Of a DNA stretch of 64,000 nt, positions 24,201-39,602 are shown piece after piece. Within the stretch, counting starts at the first letter, position 1, and the number at the start of each line of letters is the position of its first letter. Source of the DNA: Colias croceus (taxonomy: Eukaryota; Arthropoda; Insecta; Lepidoptera; Pieridae); assembly GCF_905220415.1 (NCBI RefSeq), contig NC_059539.1, positions 12,834,001 to 12,898,000 on the forward strand. Direction: 5' to 3'. The notes beneath the pieces are model-generated. The model saw only the letters and a list, made by a program, of their open reading frames with translations, searched no databases and was not told where the DNA came from. A program made the position numbers and the translations under genes.

Positions 24201-27200
24201 AAGTGAACCTTACCTCCGCCATATTTGATTTACTTTTTTAGGGTTTTTTAATCAGTGACATTTCCGTGAGTCGCTGAGCGCAGCACCGAGTGGCGAGCCA
24301 CACCGAGCGGGCGGCACGCACGAGCCGCACTACATTTATAATTTCGAGCCATTGTTATTCGGCCCGTTAAATTTTATTTTCATCACCGACACACACGCAA
24401 CAATACGCGTTTAAACAACATAATTTATACTTTATGAAGTGAATCGCATCGATATCCGTTATTGTCGAACTCGCTTCGTTATTAACGAATTCGATTACTC
24501 GGCAAATGTTGACACTCCACGGTGTGATCGCAACTTGTTCTGCTTGTGCAACACAAATAGTTGAATCGAGATTCACGCGGGCGCGCCGTGCGTGGCGTAA
24601 TGTTGCTTATGTGGCCCGAAATTTCGGCGGGAAAAAAGTAATAATGTTTTTTCCCGCGAAGCCATCGATCAGCGGCGACGTCATTGGCGGCTAACGTCTA
24701 ACTACTGGTTAATGTACTCGCCGTGATCGATCACCGACCCCATCGCATCGGAATCCATTAAACCCCTGTCTAATTGATCGCCTCACGAATTGAAAATTGC
24801 AAAAAGTTACCCTTAACACTTGCGCCGTGTCGCTCCGTCTAGATTATTTTCCTTCGCCGCTTAATAAATGGAACGTCGATTCTTGCTGGTAATACATTCT
24901 GTATACAAAGAATGTTGACATTTATGATAAGCGTGTGTGTGCAGAGAAGAGTGGTTTAAAGAATGCACAAACATGATTTTAAAAATCGTAATGCTACATC
25001 GTTAACATAATAAAATTTTATGAAACATTGAAGCAAAATTCCAGATATCCGAAATTTTAAAAGACATGTGCGCATAGCTTGATTAAGTATTGCCATAAAA
25101 TAAGGCTCACTTCGCGCGGTAATCATAAGCAGCGGTCAAGGCACGCAGTGGGGCGGGAGTACGGCGTACAGTACGTACAGTACGACGCAAACCAGTCAGT
25201 CCGCAGTACGTAATAGGCTCAGGAAATATTTTACGACGTTCGCTTTGCATCGTCCGAACCGGGGCTGTTTAAAAATGCAAAACCTCCAGAATTGCGACAC
25301 GAGGCACGTCCTTGATACGGAAAGTACAATTTTTATGAGAATCCACGCGTCTCCTTATTTATTCCGCAAATGGTCGTCAGAGTTGTATTTCTGTATTTTC
25401 GCTAGTTGAGGAATGGCAGGAATTTAATTCGGGAATGGCAGTTGAAATTGTCTGCTGAAAATGTTTCAAATCACTCGCGTTCACGATATTAGAATGAACT
25501 TTCGGGACGGAAGCGGTTTTGTTGGTTTTTGTTTCGTTATTGATGCGTTCATCATTCTTTGTGATTTATTAATAAATGGTTTTTCCTCTTATTTCTGATA
25601 ACCACGTTTCTATAGCAAGCTCTGTTTACATAGTTAAACGGATAAGAACTTTTCTAGTGCTGTTTGAATTTAAACTATTTTTAAACAAGTACATATTTCA
25701 TTTCGATTGAATAAAGAAAATGATTAGGTAGTTTTAGAAAAATTATATCATACACAACAATTATATGATGAACTAAATTTTGTTTAGAAGTTCAGTGACT
25801 ATAATTAGAATGCATTAACATGCAGTATTCCATGACACAGTTTATTAAAGTGCATTGATTGCAAAACATAATTATATACCTGATTAATAATATACGAACA
25901 ACCGCCACGTTCACATAAATATGAAAATGATACTTTGAATAAGTACGTCGACCACAAAACGCGTCGTGTCACAGGCAGATCCGAATTTCCAAATATCGTA
26001 TAATTATTTGGTTCGCGCATTAGTTCAATCCTATTTTACACTTAAACGGTTTGAATAAAATTATCAAATTGCAATACATTTCGAGGCGGTTAGATGGCAC
26101 GTCGAGAATTTGTTTTGATTTGATTTGTATTTTAGTAGTTTTCAATTCAATAATTTTTATTTATTTCAAATTGCATTTTTAACTGAAATATAAAATTCTT
26201 ATCAATCATAATAGCCAATTTAGATTGATAAAAGTTTAGACATGCATGGTCATGCTGTGATTCGTCATTTTTCATGACAATCGATTACAAATTGCTATAA
26301 ATTGGGGCCAGTTTAATATCAATAAGGTTTGTTAAATATACACAATTAGTTATATTATTTACTGGTGCTTTTATCATCTGCAGAGATGCGTTGCGGTGCA
26401 GCTCTGTCACTCGCACAGCTTTCGATCTTTGAGCATTATATCCCGCTCTTATGAAATATTTATTTCAGTAAAGTTTTGATATATGTGATAATTGTTAGCT
26501 CGAAACTATTAATAACAGTCTTACATGACTAATGAGTATATGCCACGGAGATTATTGGTTGGAAACCCATGTTTACCAGAACAAGATTATTTAAATAGAT
26601 CAAGCTGTTTTGATTGAGTCAACAGAATAATGCGTCCTACCTATGCAATATACACACAGAACTACAATAAAAATGAAATTTCCCCTGCCTTTTTAGATCA
26701 CTAAACCGTTAAGCCGAAACCTCCACAGCGGTACCTAGCAATCAGCGATACAATCGGGTTACATAAAAACGCTATATCCGTACACACTACTGTACAGGAG
26801 ATAAGTCTCAGAAGCCGCACAATGCCGCGTGATTGCTTGCACCTGCATAAATCACGGCTTGTGCCGCAAGTCAAGAGAATAGACGAAAAAAGCGTCAATC
26901 GTTTGGAAAAGAGGGAAAATTACGACGGTTTTGGGAACATCCGTTTTAAACAATGTTCAGTCAAAAAATCATTGCACATTGTAGTTGCATTTACAGAAAT
27001 TGTACGAGCAACGGAATATTTGTGTTATGCTTGATATTTAATGCTGTTGCTGTAATATTTAAAATTTTATTTTTGTGTATTTGAAGTGCGATGTAATCAT
27101 CACTTAACAATTACATATTTGTATATATTTTAGCAATACCTGTATAAACGCCAACACAGAAAAGATGATGACAATGATACTTTAATAATTTAATAAATAA

Positions 27201-30200
27201 ATGTGACCAGTCTCTCGTGACTTAATACGAGCGTCTCAAAGAAATCCGGGTAAATCCAGGGAAGGGCTATCCCGGTGATCGATCGCCGATTGTAATCCCG
27301 CTTCTCAACATTACACAATTACGAAACAATGGCAATATATCTATTTATGTCAAGCTATTCATGAGAAAAGTTCTAGAATTTATCTCTGTATAGTTACGTT
27401 TTTATGATAAATTAAATCCTTACAAAGATGCCTTTAGTTATAAACTTTGCTAATAATTAATAATTTAATATTTAGATACTAAACAAACCAAATAACATCA
27501 AATTACAAGCCCATTACAGAAAACAATGTTTACTCCAATACCGTAATAACGAGGCGAGATATTAACTAACGTCGTAAGCATCAGCAACACACTCTCAGTG
27601 CTTGTATCGTTAAATATTCAAGCACATTGTCTTAATGTTAATATTTTAATGCTCGGGCTTGTTCCTGAGTGCAGCTAACGGCAACACTAATGACGCCAAC
27701 GTAGTGATGTGCGTCGCGGGCGGGCGCCCACCCAGCGCTATCGATGCACAACACTAGCCCGTTATTGCTGATTTAATCCACTGCTCTATTACTCGGGAAT
27801 TAAGAGAGAGAGCCTTCAATCAAAATGATATAAGTTTCTCGTTCAACCACTGCATTAACGGTGGATATTAAACCGTTAATAACATCACGAGCTAAGCTTT
27901 AAACTTACAAGTTGCAACACAATAACTGCTATTCATTGTATTTAATTTCACTGCTTTCATAAATGATAAAATATATCGTATCGATAATTACGACGGAGGC
28001 TTACGGTACGTTTACTTTGTATTAAATTCAATTAACGATGTACACACACAAACATGTACGAGTGATAATGATAACTAACGCACACACGCGAGCGTTAATG
28101 AGACTGATAATTCATAACACCTTGATCGAGCGTCCTCGCATTCCCTCAGAGCATCTTAATTGCGGGTAATTACAAGAAAGCCCCCATTAGCGCAAAGAGT
28201 AAACAAATTAACAGACACACCGTAACAAAGAGACGGTAAATTCGTTTTAAACAGCGCCGGTTCAGGTGCGAAAAAGCTTGCTATTAAGTAAAATTTATTA
28301 AAGTGAGAAAACCCGATTTTGCGGAACGCTTTTCCAACAATGAATGGACACAAAAATGGGTGCCGGCTTTCGGATTACGTTCTATGGCCGTCGCGATACT
28401 CCGCCGAACTTTGCTCTTTGCGGAGCACTCACCGCTCGCGGCTAATCGTTTCGTATTTAAATACATGCACCCAGCTTACGTTATTTCACAAATTATGTCA
28501 CTTACGTGTAAGTGATATGTTACAATACACAAATTATCTTATTGCATCCTTTTCATCAAAGTTCGTCTGCTGGAACGAAAATTCCTAAAAATATCGAGAC
28601 GCGCAAGACTTTCAACCAACCTGAACAAGAATATAATATTATAAATTCCTTTTAATCATCTCGACTGGCTGCGCTATTTTTGAATAAATAGCTGAGTGAT
28701 GAAATATGCGCCTGTTACACAGAATTACGGGTGAACGTCCACACAGATTAAGACGCTGAGAGGCATCTCGCTTGGAGCACCTGCCCGGAGAGCTAGTTAA
28801 TGCTAGACGTTATATCCTACATACCTGGATTATAATTCTAGCCATGATTTAATTTGATTTGTTTGATATGTTCTTAGAATATAATAAATTTTCTTAGACT
28901 AGATACATTTGTGCTTTACTGAGAACTAAGAAAGACTTTTTGTAACAATATTGTAAACATCACATCCTTTACAGATGCGATTGTATGATATGAATGATAG
29001 AAATTCATACTGGGAATTAATTGAAATAAAATTGTATAAATTTCATTTCACATTTTACCGGAGCCGAGTAATAAATATAAAGTTATTACTCGGCTCGATA
29101 TTTGAAGATTTTAAATTCCTATCGGCTGACATCGCTCGGATACGAATCGAGGACGTTCCGTCTGTCAATTTATCCACAATTTCTCTTTGCAATATTGAAA
29201 ATATCCAACTTTTATATTCGGACGTTAAAGTACCTACAACTTGCTAAAAGTCAACGCTCTGGCTTTACTATATCGATTTTGTGTAACTGCTTCCGCGTGA
29301 TAGGTATATTGAATTCCAATATTATATAATGTATCAACACCAATATCGGTAGTATCTCCTTCAGAAACAATTTACAGTTATCGAAACTCAAACGATAATA
29401 TTTGTCTTGAAATTAAGGGAATTGGAAATGTTTCAATCAAACTATCGAATTCCAGATAAAGCCTCTTGTTATGTTAATTATGATAGAAGGTAGTTCCCCA
29501 TAGTAACGATATTATGTTTTCGTTTTATCGATAACAAAATTAGGTTAATGCGGAAGCCCTCCGTAGAACCTTTATGTGGCCTTACAGCATGACACTTTGT
29601 ATAAGCAGACAACATACCTACAAGAAGTTTGATATTTTTTAACAAAAACGCAAACCATACATAAAACTTTACGCAATGCATGTATAAAAATTAAATAATC
29701 TAGTTTTATTAAAGACAATAAATATACTTTAAATAACGTATTGTGCTTTTCTTTAATTCTAAATTTCATAACTAGCGACATTTACACGTCCATCTTCTAA
29801 TATAATATGTAAGTACAGAATGGAGGCTTAATGTGTTTTCGAATCATTTAAGTTTGAACCATCTACTCTCTAGGTCTTAAGTATTAAGTATTCATCAGTA
29901 ATTCATGGAGCACCTCATTTACCGGCCGAAGGAGCAAGACCTAAATTCCTTCGCATCCCGAACGCAAGCGAGGCAGATAAATAGCTTCCTAAGTGAATGT
30001 ATCGGAGTCAACGAGCACATTAACATAACGTATGAATTGAATCGAGTAATCCCATTACGCGAAGGCGCTATCTACCCTCTAATTTAGATAAATATGTATG
30101 CATCTGTCCAGGATTAGCATTTTATCTGATTTAATATGCATACAAGCGCATACAGCACGCGTATTGAATTCATTATGAGCCGTCACAGCGCAGCCCAGTG

Positions 30201-33200
30201 CCCCGGAATTGTCCGCTTTACTGAACTTAGCGGTTAACAACGCTGTTAGAGCCCGCTTCATTTATGCAAACACTCAGTAATTTAATAGAGAAGTATCTAC
30301 GCTTATCGAGAACCTGGTGTTTGGAAACTTTGGTTAATATATACGGTTTTCTCTCTACTTAGCTTATGAATATCATGATGTGAACAGGCGAAAATATAAT
30401 CTTTAATATGATCTAGGTTTATATTTAGTATGTAGTAATTTTATTTAATAATATAATTAAAGTACTCGCTTCGCTGCTACCTCGACTACAAGTATAAACG
30501 CTACTTTAAAAGAAAACTACTTTAAATCGCTAAACACCTGACATAAACCGTAAAGCAGCACATCTTCTATCATCCCTATGCTTTATTTGCGCTGCATTAT
30601 AAATCGCGATCTGTGGTAGCCCAGCCAGCTTATGTGGATAGCCTGGCTGGATTTGTAGCCGCAGAACAAAGACTGGACAGCTTTGTTACCGCGAGTCGCG
30701 ACTTCCACGTATATTCTCATCACCAGTTTACCATATTTCAAAGCAGTTATTAATTCCACTGTGGAAAAAAGATGGCTCTAGACGATCTTCACTATATTTT
30801 CTAACACTAGATTTAATATTGCTTTAAAGACGTCATAGTTACTCACTAACTTAAAAATAAATATAACAGCAACTCAAAAACAGTTTAAAAAGTTTATCTA
30901 TTAAGTGAATTGTCTATCGTTCCACAAAGATCCTTTGAAACAACTTGGCGGTGATAAATCATGAATCCGGCGTTGTTATCTAACTGTTTACTGTATACTG
31001 TATAGTGTATAGTATATAGCTGAAGGGAACGTGGAGACATAATTCTCAGGCGGTAAACAATTAATTATATCTCAGGCAATTGAATGACATCAGGTAAGAG
31101 CAGATGGAGTAGGCGTTCCATTACCGAGCTAACCGCACGCTAAACGTTATTAATGGCCGGCCGCAGCCTGTCTTTGGTTATATTTGTCAAAGTTAATTTG
31201 GATATTTGCTTAGGATTAACATCCCGGCGCTCAGAACATTAAAATGTTATTTAATTGTACTGTTTTTCTGATTCACGTGTGACTGGGGATTTCAATTGGT
31301 TTACAGCTTGTGATTTTTAATAAACGTTATTTTTTTTATTTTGAACTTGATATTTGTTGTGTACAATTTTACCTTTGTGTTTAATATTTACACATTGATT
31401 AGGGTCACACTTATTTCCTTCGAAATGTTTATAAAAGAATATTACAATATTTATATAAAAAGAATAATAAAAGATACATAATAAAGTTCTCAAACAAATA
31501 TCAGTATTGCGGGAACCAACAATTTCGTCCTCAATAAACAATCTAATAGATGACCACTTAATTTCAGCACCGAATACTTTTATAACAAACAAGGATTCGT
31601 TCGGAAACACAATATTCTTGGGCGGCATTTTATCAAACATTTATTAAAATTGGCCGAGAGAAACAAACATTTATATCGCAATCATAAGGGAGGCGGATTC
31701 ATATGAAAAATAAGAAAACGTTTTGTATTTTTGTGAATTTGTACGCAATCTCCGGGATTGGGCCGCGACAAATTGTCTCCATCAAGGCTCGATCATTTAG
31801 AAGCGCGGCTCGGAATGTCGTCGCGTTCCCGACTCCACTCTCGCAGCGACTACAATGCGTTTACAAACTTATTTATTTTTGCCATTCTTTTTATTGTTAC
31901 GTTTTTGTCGAATGCTTTCCAATTAGATTTTTTTTATTCAACGTGTTCTTTTGTAATGCTGATTATTTATTTTTCACGGCTCTTATAATTTTCAGCTTGA
32001 ATATGGATATTGAATAGGATGACATATGTATTATTAAAATATATAAGCATTCTTTGTGGAGCATTTATGTAAAAACTGAACTGGTTAATTTCAGCACTTG
32101 TCTTACTAATATGATAAGTGTCGAAGCTTAAGTGTGATCTTCTGAACACCAAGTTTCGTCCAACAAATATAACCCCAATACACCGCAGACGATTATTTTC
32201 AAGAAAATTGCACCTCCACTAACAAATTTACTCAAGTTGCCGCTAAAACAACGCCGGGTCATTTCTCGACGCAAATTTAATAAAGCACTAGTGCGCCCTT
32301 CACCACCTTATTGTAATGGCATAAGGATTATATTCGCCTGTCGGATTGCCGCGCGGTTTGTTTCGCGCGATTCCCTGATTTCCCCGAGGTCCGTGTCAAA
32401 TATTTTTAAATTTTTCGCCGCGAAGACCGCGCTTCCTTTTCCAGAATTGTCTTTATTCTGACGTGTTATTTCATTTTGTCCGTTATATTTTCGTTTTCCT
32501 CCGAATAAATTTGCTTTATCGCGTCTTGGTGTTTTTGGTCGTGTTAAATCAAACTTTAAAAAGCCTACAATGAAGAAAATATAAATACTCAGTATAAAAA
32601 AAAATGTTTTTCTAAATTGGAGTAAGCTCATAAATACTAAAATATGGTTAGGCGTTACAAAAAACGCAGCTCAACCATTAGCATCGCAGGCCGCCCACAA
32701 AACTATTTATTAGTGTGAACAGCAACACAACAATGCTGACCCAGATCCGCCTGTTTGCCGATATCACGTGGCAGCAGATTGCAAGCGGCGCTTTATCGAA
32801 TTACAATATTATAATGGATACATCCATTCCGATAGACAAACAATTTCTATTCAATCAAATCGTGGCGTTTATTCAATAACAGATGCTTGATGGAAATCAA
32901 AAAGCTTAACTTTCTCTGACAGCCGTATTATAAGTATTTGTACAGAAACCAAATAAATTCTACGAAATTCGAATACTGGAACGAAGACTGAAAAAAAACG
33001 TACGCCTCAGGAATAATCAATAGTACCATTTACTTAAGTTGAGTGGAAACAGACGAAAATTCACATTGAAAGTTTAAACACAAGATTACGAAACAAGACT
33101 GCTTTATCATAATTTCGCTCGTCTCGGCTGCGGAGTGTACAATTGTATTCGACGAGTCGTTTATAATTTGGCAACTTTTAATTGTATTTGTTACCCTCTT

Positions 33201-34718
33201 AATTATCTGCCGTCGCTGCGCAGCTTCCGTTCGTTTCTTCGTCTCGGAGTGTTTGCGGAGCGCCGAGCGGCCACTCGTGTGTGACGCGAGGGACGAGGGT
33301 AGACACAATATAAACTTTCTGGAGCCTTCGACAAAACAACTCGGACAATGCCACGAGATGGAGGATAAGAAAATCGTTTCGTGACGGAGTACGCTTGAGA
33401 TATCGATAAACATCACGCGGACAAATACTACGTCAAAATTATTTACTTCGGAGCTTGCTTCGATGTTCCTTCGGAACGTTCGGTAACAGAAAATACGTAT
33501 GCTCATAAATAAGTAATTTCAAATGATCAATTGTGTATTGAAAACACTTGTAATATATACAAAATTATGTCAGTTACCTGTATGTTTAAGCATTTCATTT
33601 CATGTAGAAATTTGAACAATACCAATAAATATCCATTATTTCCAATAAATATGAAACTGGAGGTAAAAAAATTATTAGTTACAGAAACGTCCGATCAAAG
33701 TTGTAATAACAAAGATTTTACAGAATTTCGCCGGGCTTTGATGGATCGGCTGAGTATAAATTATCGTTTCATTGTGACCTCTCGTCTGAGGAGCTAATAA
33801 TTCTGACAAATTACCTTCTATCCTATTCGGGATTAGTAACAGGCGGATTTAATGGCCACTTAGCGAACCTTTCTTTGTTAAACTCGAGCGGAACGGCGGC
33901 GGAGACGTATGGGCCCGCTAATTAAATTGTAAAAATGTGTTTCTTACGCTACTCGTTACAAAGGCGCTTTGAGCGAAGCCTGCTCAAGTAAACGATACTT
34001 TGTTATGTATTTCGCTCGACTGTTTTACTGGCTGAGCTTTATATGACAGAACTTTAATACTCTTTAATGGCAGGCTTTACGATCTAGTTCAGGGTGAAAT
34101 TGTTTACCATCTGACTATGTAGTTAAATTAAACATTGTTACCTACTTTAACGTTGCAAGATCACTTTTATATTCCATACTCATATATCATATAATATCAA
34201 GCCTTATTACGTTTTCAATAGATTTATTTTCAACACTTATTTAAAGTACCATTTTATACTATCCTGTCAAACAATATAAGCTCTTGATATTGTTTCAAGA
34301 AGAATTTTAGCCTCCTCCCTCCAGTAAGACGTTCAAGCAGATCAGACAATTTTTTTTATAAAACGTTATTGTATGCTACCTACGCAAAGAAGCAACTTAG
34401 TAGGTACTTAAATATAAACAAATTTTAATATATTGGCATCAGTAGCTCATAAACTGGTACACAATGTCATCACAATAAAATTGAAAAGCTTTCAAAGTCC
34501 CGCCCACATTAAAAAGTTTCAAGTAATTTACCGGACATCAAAACCGTAATCCCAAAGCTTAAACTCACAAATTCCCGCTTGTTTGTAATTCCAATTTTGC
34601 TGATAAAGAGTTAAGAGATTATTTATAAATAAACATTTACTTGAAATGTATTTTGTATTTACAATTACTGTTTGAAATTACTCTCTACATTATATAGTAT
34701 TAGAAGAAATCACTTATA
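21270..34718. other. Long non-coding region
   Basis: I find no recognisable protein, tRNA or rRNA in these 13 kb. The open frames (up to 158 codons at 33,030-33,506 minus) lack known motifs and do not stand out. G+C-elevated blocks occur near 23,570-23,720, 24,240-24,850, 25,080-25,330, 27,215-27,300, 28,290-28,460, 31,080-31,170, 32,230-32,450 and 33,180-33,470. They are candidates for conserved non-coding or promoter DNA but show no decisive motif. The block near 25,160-25,215 has repeated GTACAGTAC words next to a TCAGT initiator-like site. Confidence 0.45.
29061..29096. repeat. Perfect 14-bp hairpin
   Basis: The arms GAGCCGAGTAATAA and TTATTACTCGGCTC flank an 8-nt loop. The stem is perfect and G+C-richer than its surroundings. 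No adjacent feature explains it. Confidence 0.7.
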
Positions 34719-34830
34719 AGTGATAAGGCCGCCATCTGTGCTGTGTCTTCTTTTAGCATAAGTTTTCTTTTTGTATTTTTTTTTTGTTGGCAGTACCTCC
34801 AATAAAGTATTTAAATAATAACAATAATTA
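34719..34830 (+). mobile_element. 3' end fragment of a lepidopteran non-LTR element
   Basis: The segment AGTGATAAGGCCGCCATCTG, a T-rich stretch and then CAATAAAGTATTTAAATAAT with an AT-rich tail is a 3'-end type I recognise as abundant in lepidopteran genomes. It contains a polyadenylation-like AATAAA and no coding sequence. The 5' boundary is approximate. Confidence 0.5.
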
Positions 34831-37800
34831 TTATTACAACTCTGTGATCAGCATTAATGGAACCAATTATAATAAATACTCACAACTAAAGAACTAGCAC
34901 ATTATTTAATACATTCTTTAAGTTATTCACAAATGAACGTAATCCGTAAGTTCCATAAGACGCAGGTGCCGCGAGGTGGGACTAATTACAGGCACCTTCT
35001 AAGTCCTAAGACTTACTGCTCTTTTAATTCTTTTGAGGTAGTATTATTTATTCGGATTATCGTCTCTTATTGTTTCAAAAGATTAATTTACGCGCAAGAC
35101 GCTGATCATGCGATAAGAAGTAAAGCAATCCAGTCAGACACCTCAAAAATCGACTTTTTGTATCAGTACTACAATCAAAATGTTTATTTCTTTTTCATTC
35201 CGTAAAGCACCCAAAATAAATTGAAGATTGGCTATAAATGAAAATAAATAACATCAATTTCTGCTAAACGTTTTATAGTTTACAATGAGTACGAAGTCAG
35301 AGAAAGATTATATTAAATCGTGATTTTAATTTATCAAAAATACGTTTGCGCCAAAATGTAAAGGAGCCGCGTGGTACATCTCCTTGCAAGTAAAGGAGCG
35401 AATTGTTTAAGTTTGAGTCATTAATAAAAACTTGTGAAGTACAATTAAATAGAATTCCTCATTAGGCGGCGCCGCGGGGCGTCGCTAAGCTCATTACGGG
35501 CTCTTACCTACTCGGGACTTCATCATTCTATTACTTAGCCGAAGACTTCTGTAATGAAGTACAGGACTATAATGTAATTGTTTTATTGCGCACTAGCTGT
35601 TAGCCGCAGTGCTGCCCGCGCAATCTTACGTTTTTCTTTTCCATCCTCCTAGGCAAAGTTTTTAATTTATTTATTTGATTTAATGTAAGAAGTGTTTCAA
35701 TCGCAAAGTTACCTAACGTTACAATTGCTATGGGCGCCGGTTTTCACCTTAATCAGTACACCGACCGCTCCTTTATCGGTTGTAGTATTATAAAAAAAAG
35801 AAGATGGTCTAGAAATTTCGCTTCAATAGAATGTTCTCATAACTTGAGAGCTTCTGCTTACGTGACGTATTCTTCTTATTTTTATTTAAATAGAGTTTTA
35901 CAATTGTAATTCTCCATATTGTTGAGGGTAATATCATCTTTCAGTGTGATAATTTGCATAACGCAGTCAAATTGAAAATGCATAATGTATTCAATAGTTC
36001 CTCACAATCAAATATTGCACCAACAAAACGAACTAAGCTCTTGTAAATCCCATCACAAAAGACGCACAAGATTTATAACCTATAATTTATAAGCTAACCG
36101 TACTGCAAGATTTTAAAGCAGAAGTTAGAGTACAGTTAAGTGAGTGCAAAGTTATCAGGAAATACGCACCAACCGGCCCCACATCACCAAATGATCTATT
36201 GTTGCTAACAAAACAATCCACTTTCATTGTACCTACATTGTATGGCTCTAAGGTTGAAATTTTCTCCTCTAATAGATGACAAGAAGATAATTAATATAGG
36301 AAAGTTTTAAAATTGTATTTAGCTTTCGCAATTTGCTCAATCATTTCATGTCACACATCATAATATTATAGTTTATTTATAAAATCGTTCATATAATGCA
36401 AGCTTCACTAACATTGGCATAGCCATCAAAAGCCAATCCCAAACTAATAAGCATGTATCCTCAATAAGCAGGAACAAATCACCGCACAAAGCATAAAGCC
36501 TCTGCTTTACCCTCTGGTAGATAGCAGATAAGCACGCTCGTCAAGAATAACCCGGTAGAGCATGCGAGCCATTTCGGCAATCTTATCACGGAACCCGTGA
36601 CGCGCACTTATTTACGCGGAACCCTAATCCCCTATTTATTCCTCGAGATGTATCTGAAAATTAGGGATCACGCGGAGCCGGGTTAATTTGCTAGCGTGCC
36701 GCAAGCTATTACTGGGGATATGTGCAGATATGGGATGCTATTGTGCCCCGCGTTGCTGTGTCGACTTCTTTACATTTACGATAGCAAGGATTCAAGAATT
36801 ATTTCCAGAAAATATACCTTCTGATACAAAAAGCTAAAGCTATTTTTGCCTAAATGTTATTGCTTAGTTGCTACACCAATAAAATAAGAAATGTCTGTTT
36901 GTCAACTACCTTCGGAAATATTTTTTGTACACGTAATATATAATTTTTTAAATCACTTATTTCAAACCATTTAACCCGTTACTGTTAATAACTGGGTGTG
37001 CACCACAGGTACAAAAGAAATCTTCTCATTCTAATTACAGCTCACTAATGGATTTTTTATCTTCCATCTCAAATACTATCAGTGATTGCTCGTCATGTTG
37101 TACAAAGCTTATAATTGCGGCTTTGTTCTAGCCAGCCAACTGTAAACCAATTATTAGTAACATTTCGCTATGGCTCGTTATCAACTAAATAAGATTATTT
37201 ATTTAGCCTTAACAATCCCGAGACGTATCAATTACTTGAAACTAAATTTAATTGAAGCTGACAATTTGATGAAACCATTCTGTATTTTACGTGAATTATA
37301 CTCGAAGTACCTTTAATTCATTTCTCGGTTTAAAATATTTTCTTATTGGCTCTTTAAATATTCAGATTGTTCCTTTATGTAAAATACTTATCCTTATGCA
37401 CGTAGATTTCAGTTTGAGTTAGCATCCATAGATTTTTAACAGACTTTGCTGGCTCTATTTATAGAAAATATGAACCTCCAAGCAGGCCGATAACAAAACG
37501 TACTTACAATATATTTGTATTACCGCAGTGTTGGAGATTTTTCCCCATTACCGGGGAGTGTAGAACGTGTTTTGTTCCGCGAGCGCGATCGGATCAGGCA
37601 GCGTAAGGCTCTAACGAGGGGAATGGTTTGCAAACAAAACATATTGCTACGCGACCCTGCTCTGCTCATGTTATTGGAAACCTTATTCATAAATTGTTAC
37701 GTTATTCCTCTGGCCTCGATTTTGTTGGACAAATTTAACGTTGTAAAGATCTAGTGTGGCTAGAAAATAGGGTAGAGGCAATGCATTTGAGAAAAGCTGA

Positions 37801-39599
37801 AGCTTTTCGTTTAATCATTATATTAAGAAATTTTATTCAATTGTTTATTCTCTAAGTAAATTCACTTTGCTGCTGCACATTAACATTTAAAATGTGATTA
37901 ACATTCTTAATATTGCAATTAAGTCGTTAATATTGCAATGACGCGCCGCGACTATAAATTATTTACATAATTTATCGTTCAATAATTTCTTCCACCCTCT
38001 TGTGCTATGGACAAAGAAAAACGTTGCACAAACCCGAGCATTGTGTATGAATGACAGATGCGGCGCTGGCGGGCCACGTGGCGGTTCCCAGCTCGGACCA
38101 TTATGCAGTTAGAAGGGTATGCTTATAACAATTTCATTACGAACCGTTTATTGTAATTACAGAGGTAACCATGATGAGCGAGCACCATTACCGCTCATGT
38201 TCCCAGTGGATTTAACGCAGAGCCTATAATTACCGTTTCCTCCTTAGAAACGAACGTTATTTCATATCTTATTGTATCGTAGTGGAGTTTATTTCGCCAT
38301 AACACATAAATCAAGCGCGGATGAGCGGACAGTGAAAAATATGCTTATTCCTAGGAAATACAACGTTCCTTATTGTATGCGCAATTCGCAACGTGTAGGA
38401 ATAGGATCAAGTACATTACGCTACAAACATTTAGCCGGCGCTTTAAAACATTCGAATACTTGAGCGTAACAGTGATGCTGCGGAATTCGGGAGCGAGTGG
38501 ACTCTAAAAAGTTTTAGTGGGTCGGTTCGTTTGCGGCGGCCGGGCTCGTTACTGCTGTGAACGTGCACAATTTACACGCTAAAAGTAATTTGCCACGTCA
38601 CTCGGTGGCTCCGGAAGGTATTTACAAATGCAGAACAAAAAGCCGGTAATGACGATGCTAGTTTGGGCCCACAGTTCACGCGACCGCAGGCAGCGGGGCC
38701 GCCATGCCGCTGCCAAGACGCCGCCCGCGAGTTATTCTCTCTGTCGCTAACATTAATCAAATTAACTTATACTTCGCTGTGTTAGCTGTACGCTACGATA
38801 CTTCTGTCTAGATAACTTAATAAATGAATTCCTTTTTTACCAAGACTTTCTATAGGTACAATATATTTTGGAACAAGAATATATCAAGTAAATATTTTTT
38901 TGTAAATGCTCATTGAATAATGGTTGGTAAATAACACGTCGTAGAACAATTATAGAACAAATCCCCTTGTACCCGACTTATTATTTATTGGAGTCGGGAT
39001 TATGCCCCATTTCTTTAAAAACAACATAATGATCAAAGTACCTATGATTTAAAAGTTGTGTAAGATTACTTCATCTTGTAAGTGCTCTATACAGTTCAAT
39101 TTATTAGATACAGGTACATCATATTTATTGATGTAGGTCTGTATCAAATCAATCTTCTGTTTGCAATCAATAACACTCACTTCCAGACTCACCATGGTGC
39201 TGTAAAGCAAGCAAAATGACTTTATTCGCTCACTTCGGTTATTGTGTATTGTAAAGAGCAGCTGGTGAGGTCAACAACCGGACCCACAGGTCCAGTTAGG
39301 TTCTCAAGGCTGATGTCAAGTGTCAAGTGTCAACACATTACACTCCACAATGCAATTGTATTTTAGCTTTGAATCACCGCTTCACAACCCTTTGTATCTG
39401 GGAAGTGACTTTGCTATCGTTCAATATTAGTTTTTCAATTTTAATCGTGTCTTCAATTGTTATTGTAAGTTTTCTAACGTGAAGGAAACTCGAAGCGTAC
39501 TATACTACTATCTGCTTAAACATAAGTACCTATATCTGAACTTGAATAGCTTAGTAAAATAAATGATCATCATGTTTAGAACTTGTAATATTACTTCAA
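34831..39599. other. Non-coding region
   Basis: No recognisable gene. A possible decayed Helitron end (CACTAGCTGTTAGCCGCAG) starts near 35,591. G+C-elevated blocks at about 36,520-36,770, 38,000-38,250 and 38,480-38,760 are unexplained. The remaining frames are short and without family signature. Confidence 0.45.
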
Positions 39600-39602
39600 T
39601 AA

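Noticed and set aside
31317..32017. Frames of 104-107 codons on both strands
   Set aside because: AT-driven composition and no family signature. Opposite-strand frames overlap nearby without any sign of a gene.
33030..33506. 158-codon minus-strand open frame
   Set aside because: No recognisable domain, mixed composition, no splice or promoter support. It is plausible as a chance frame in a GC-richer block.
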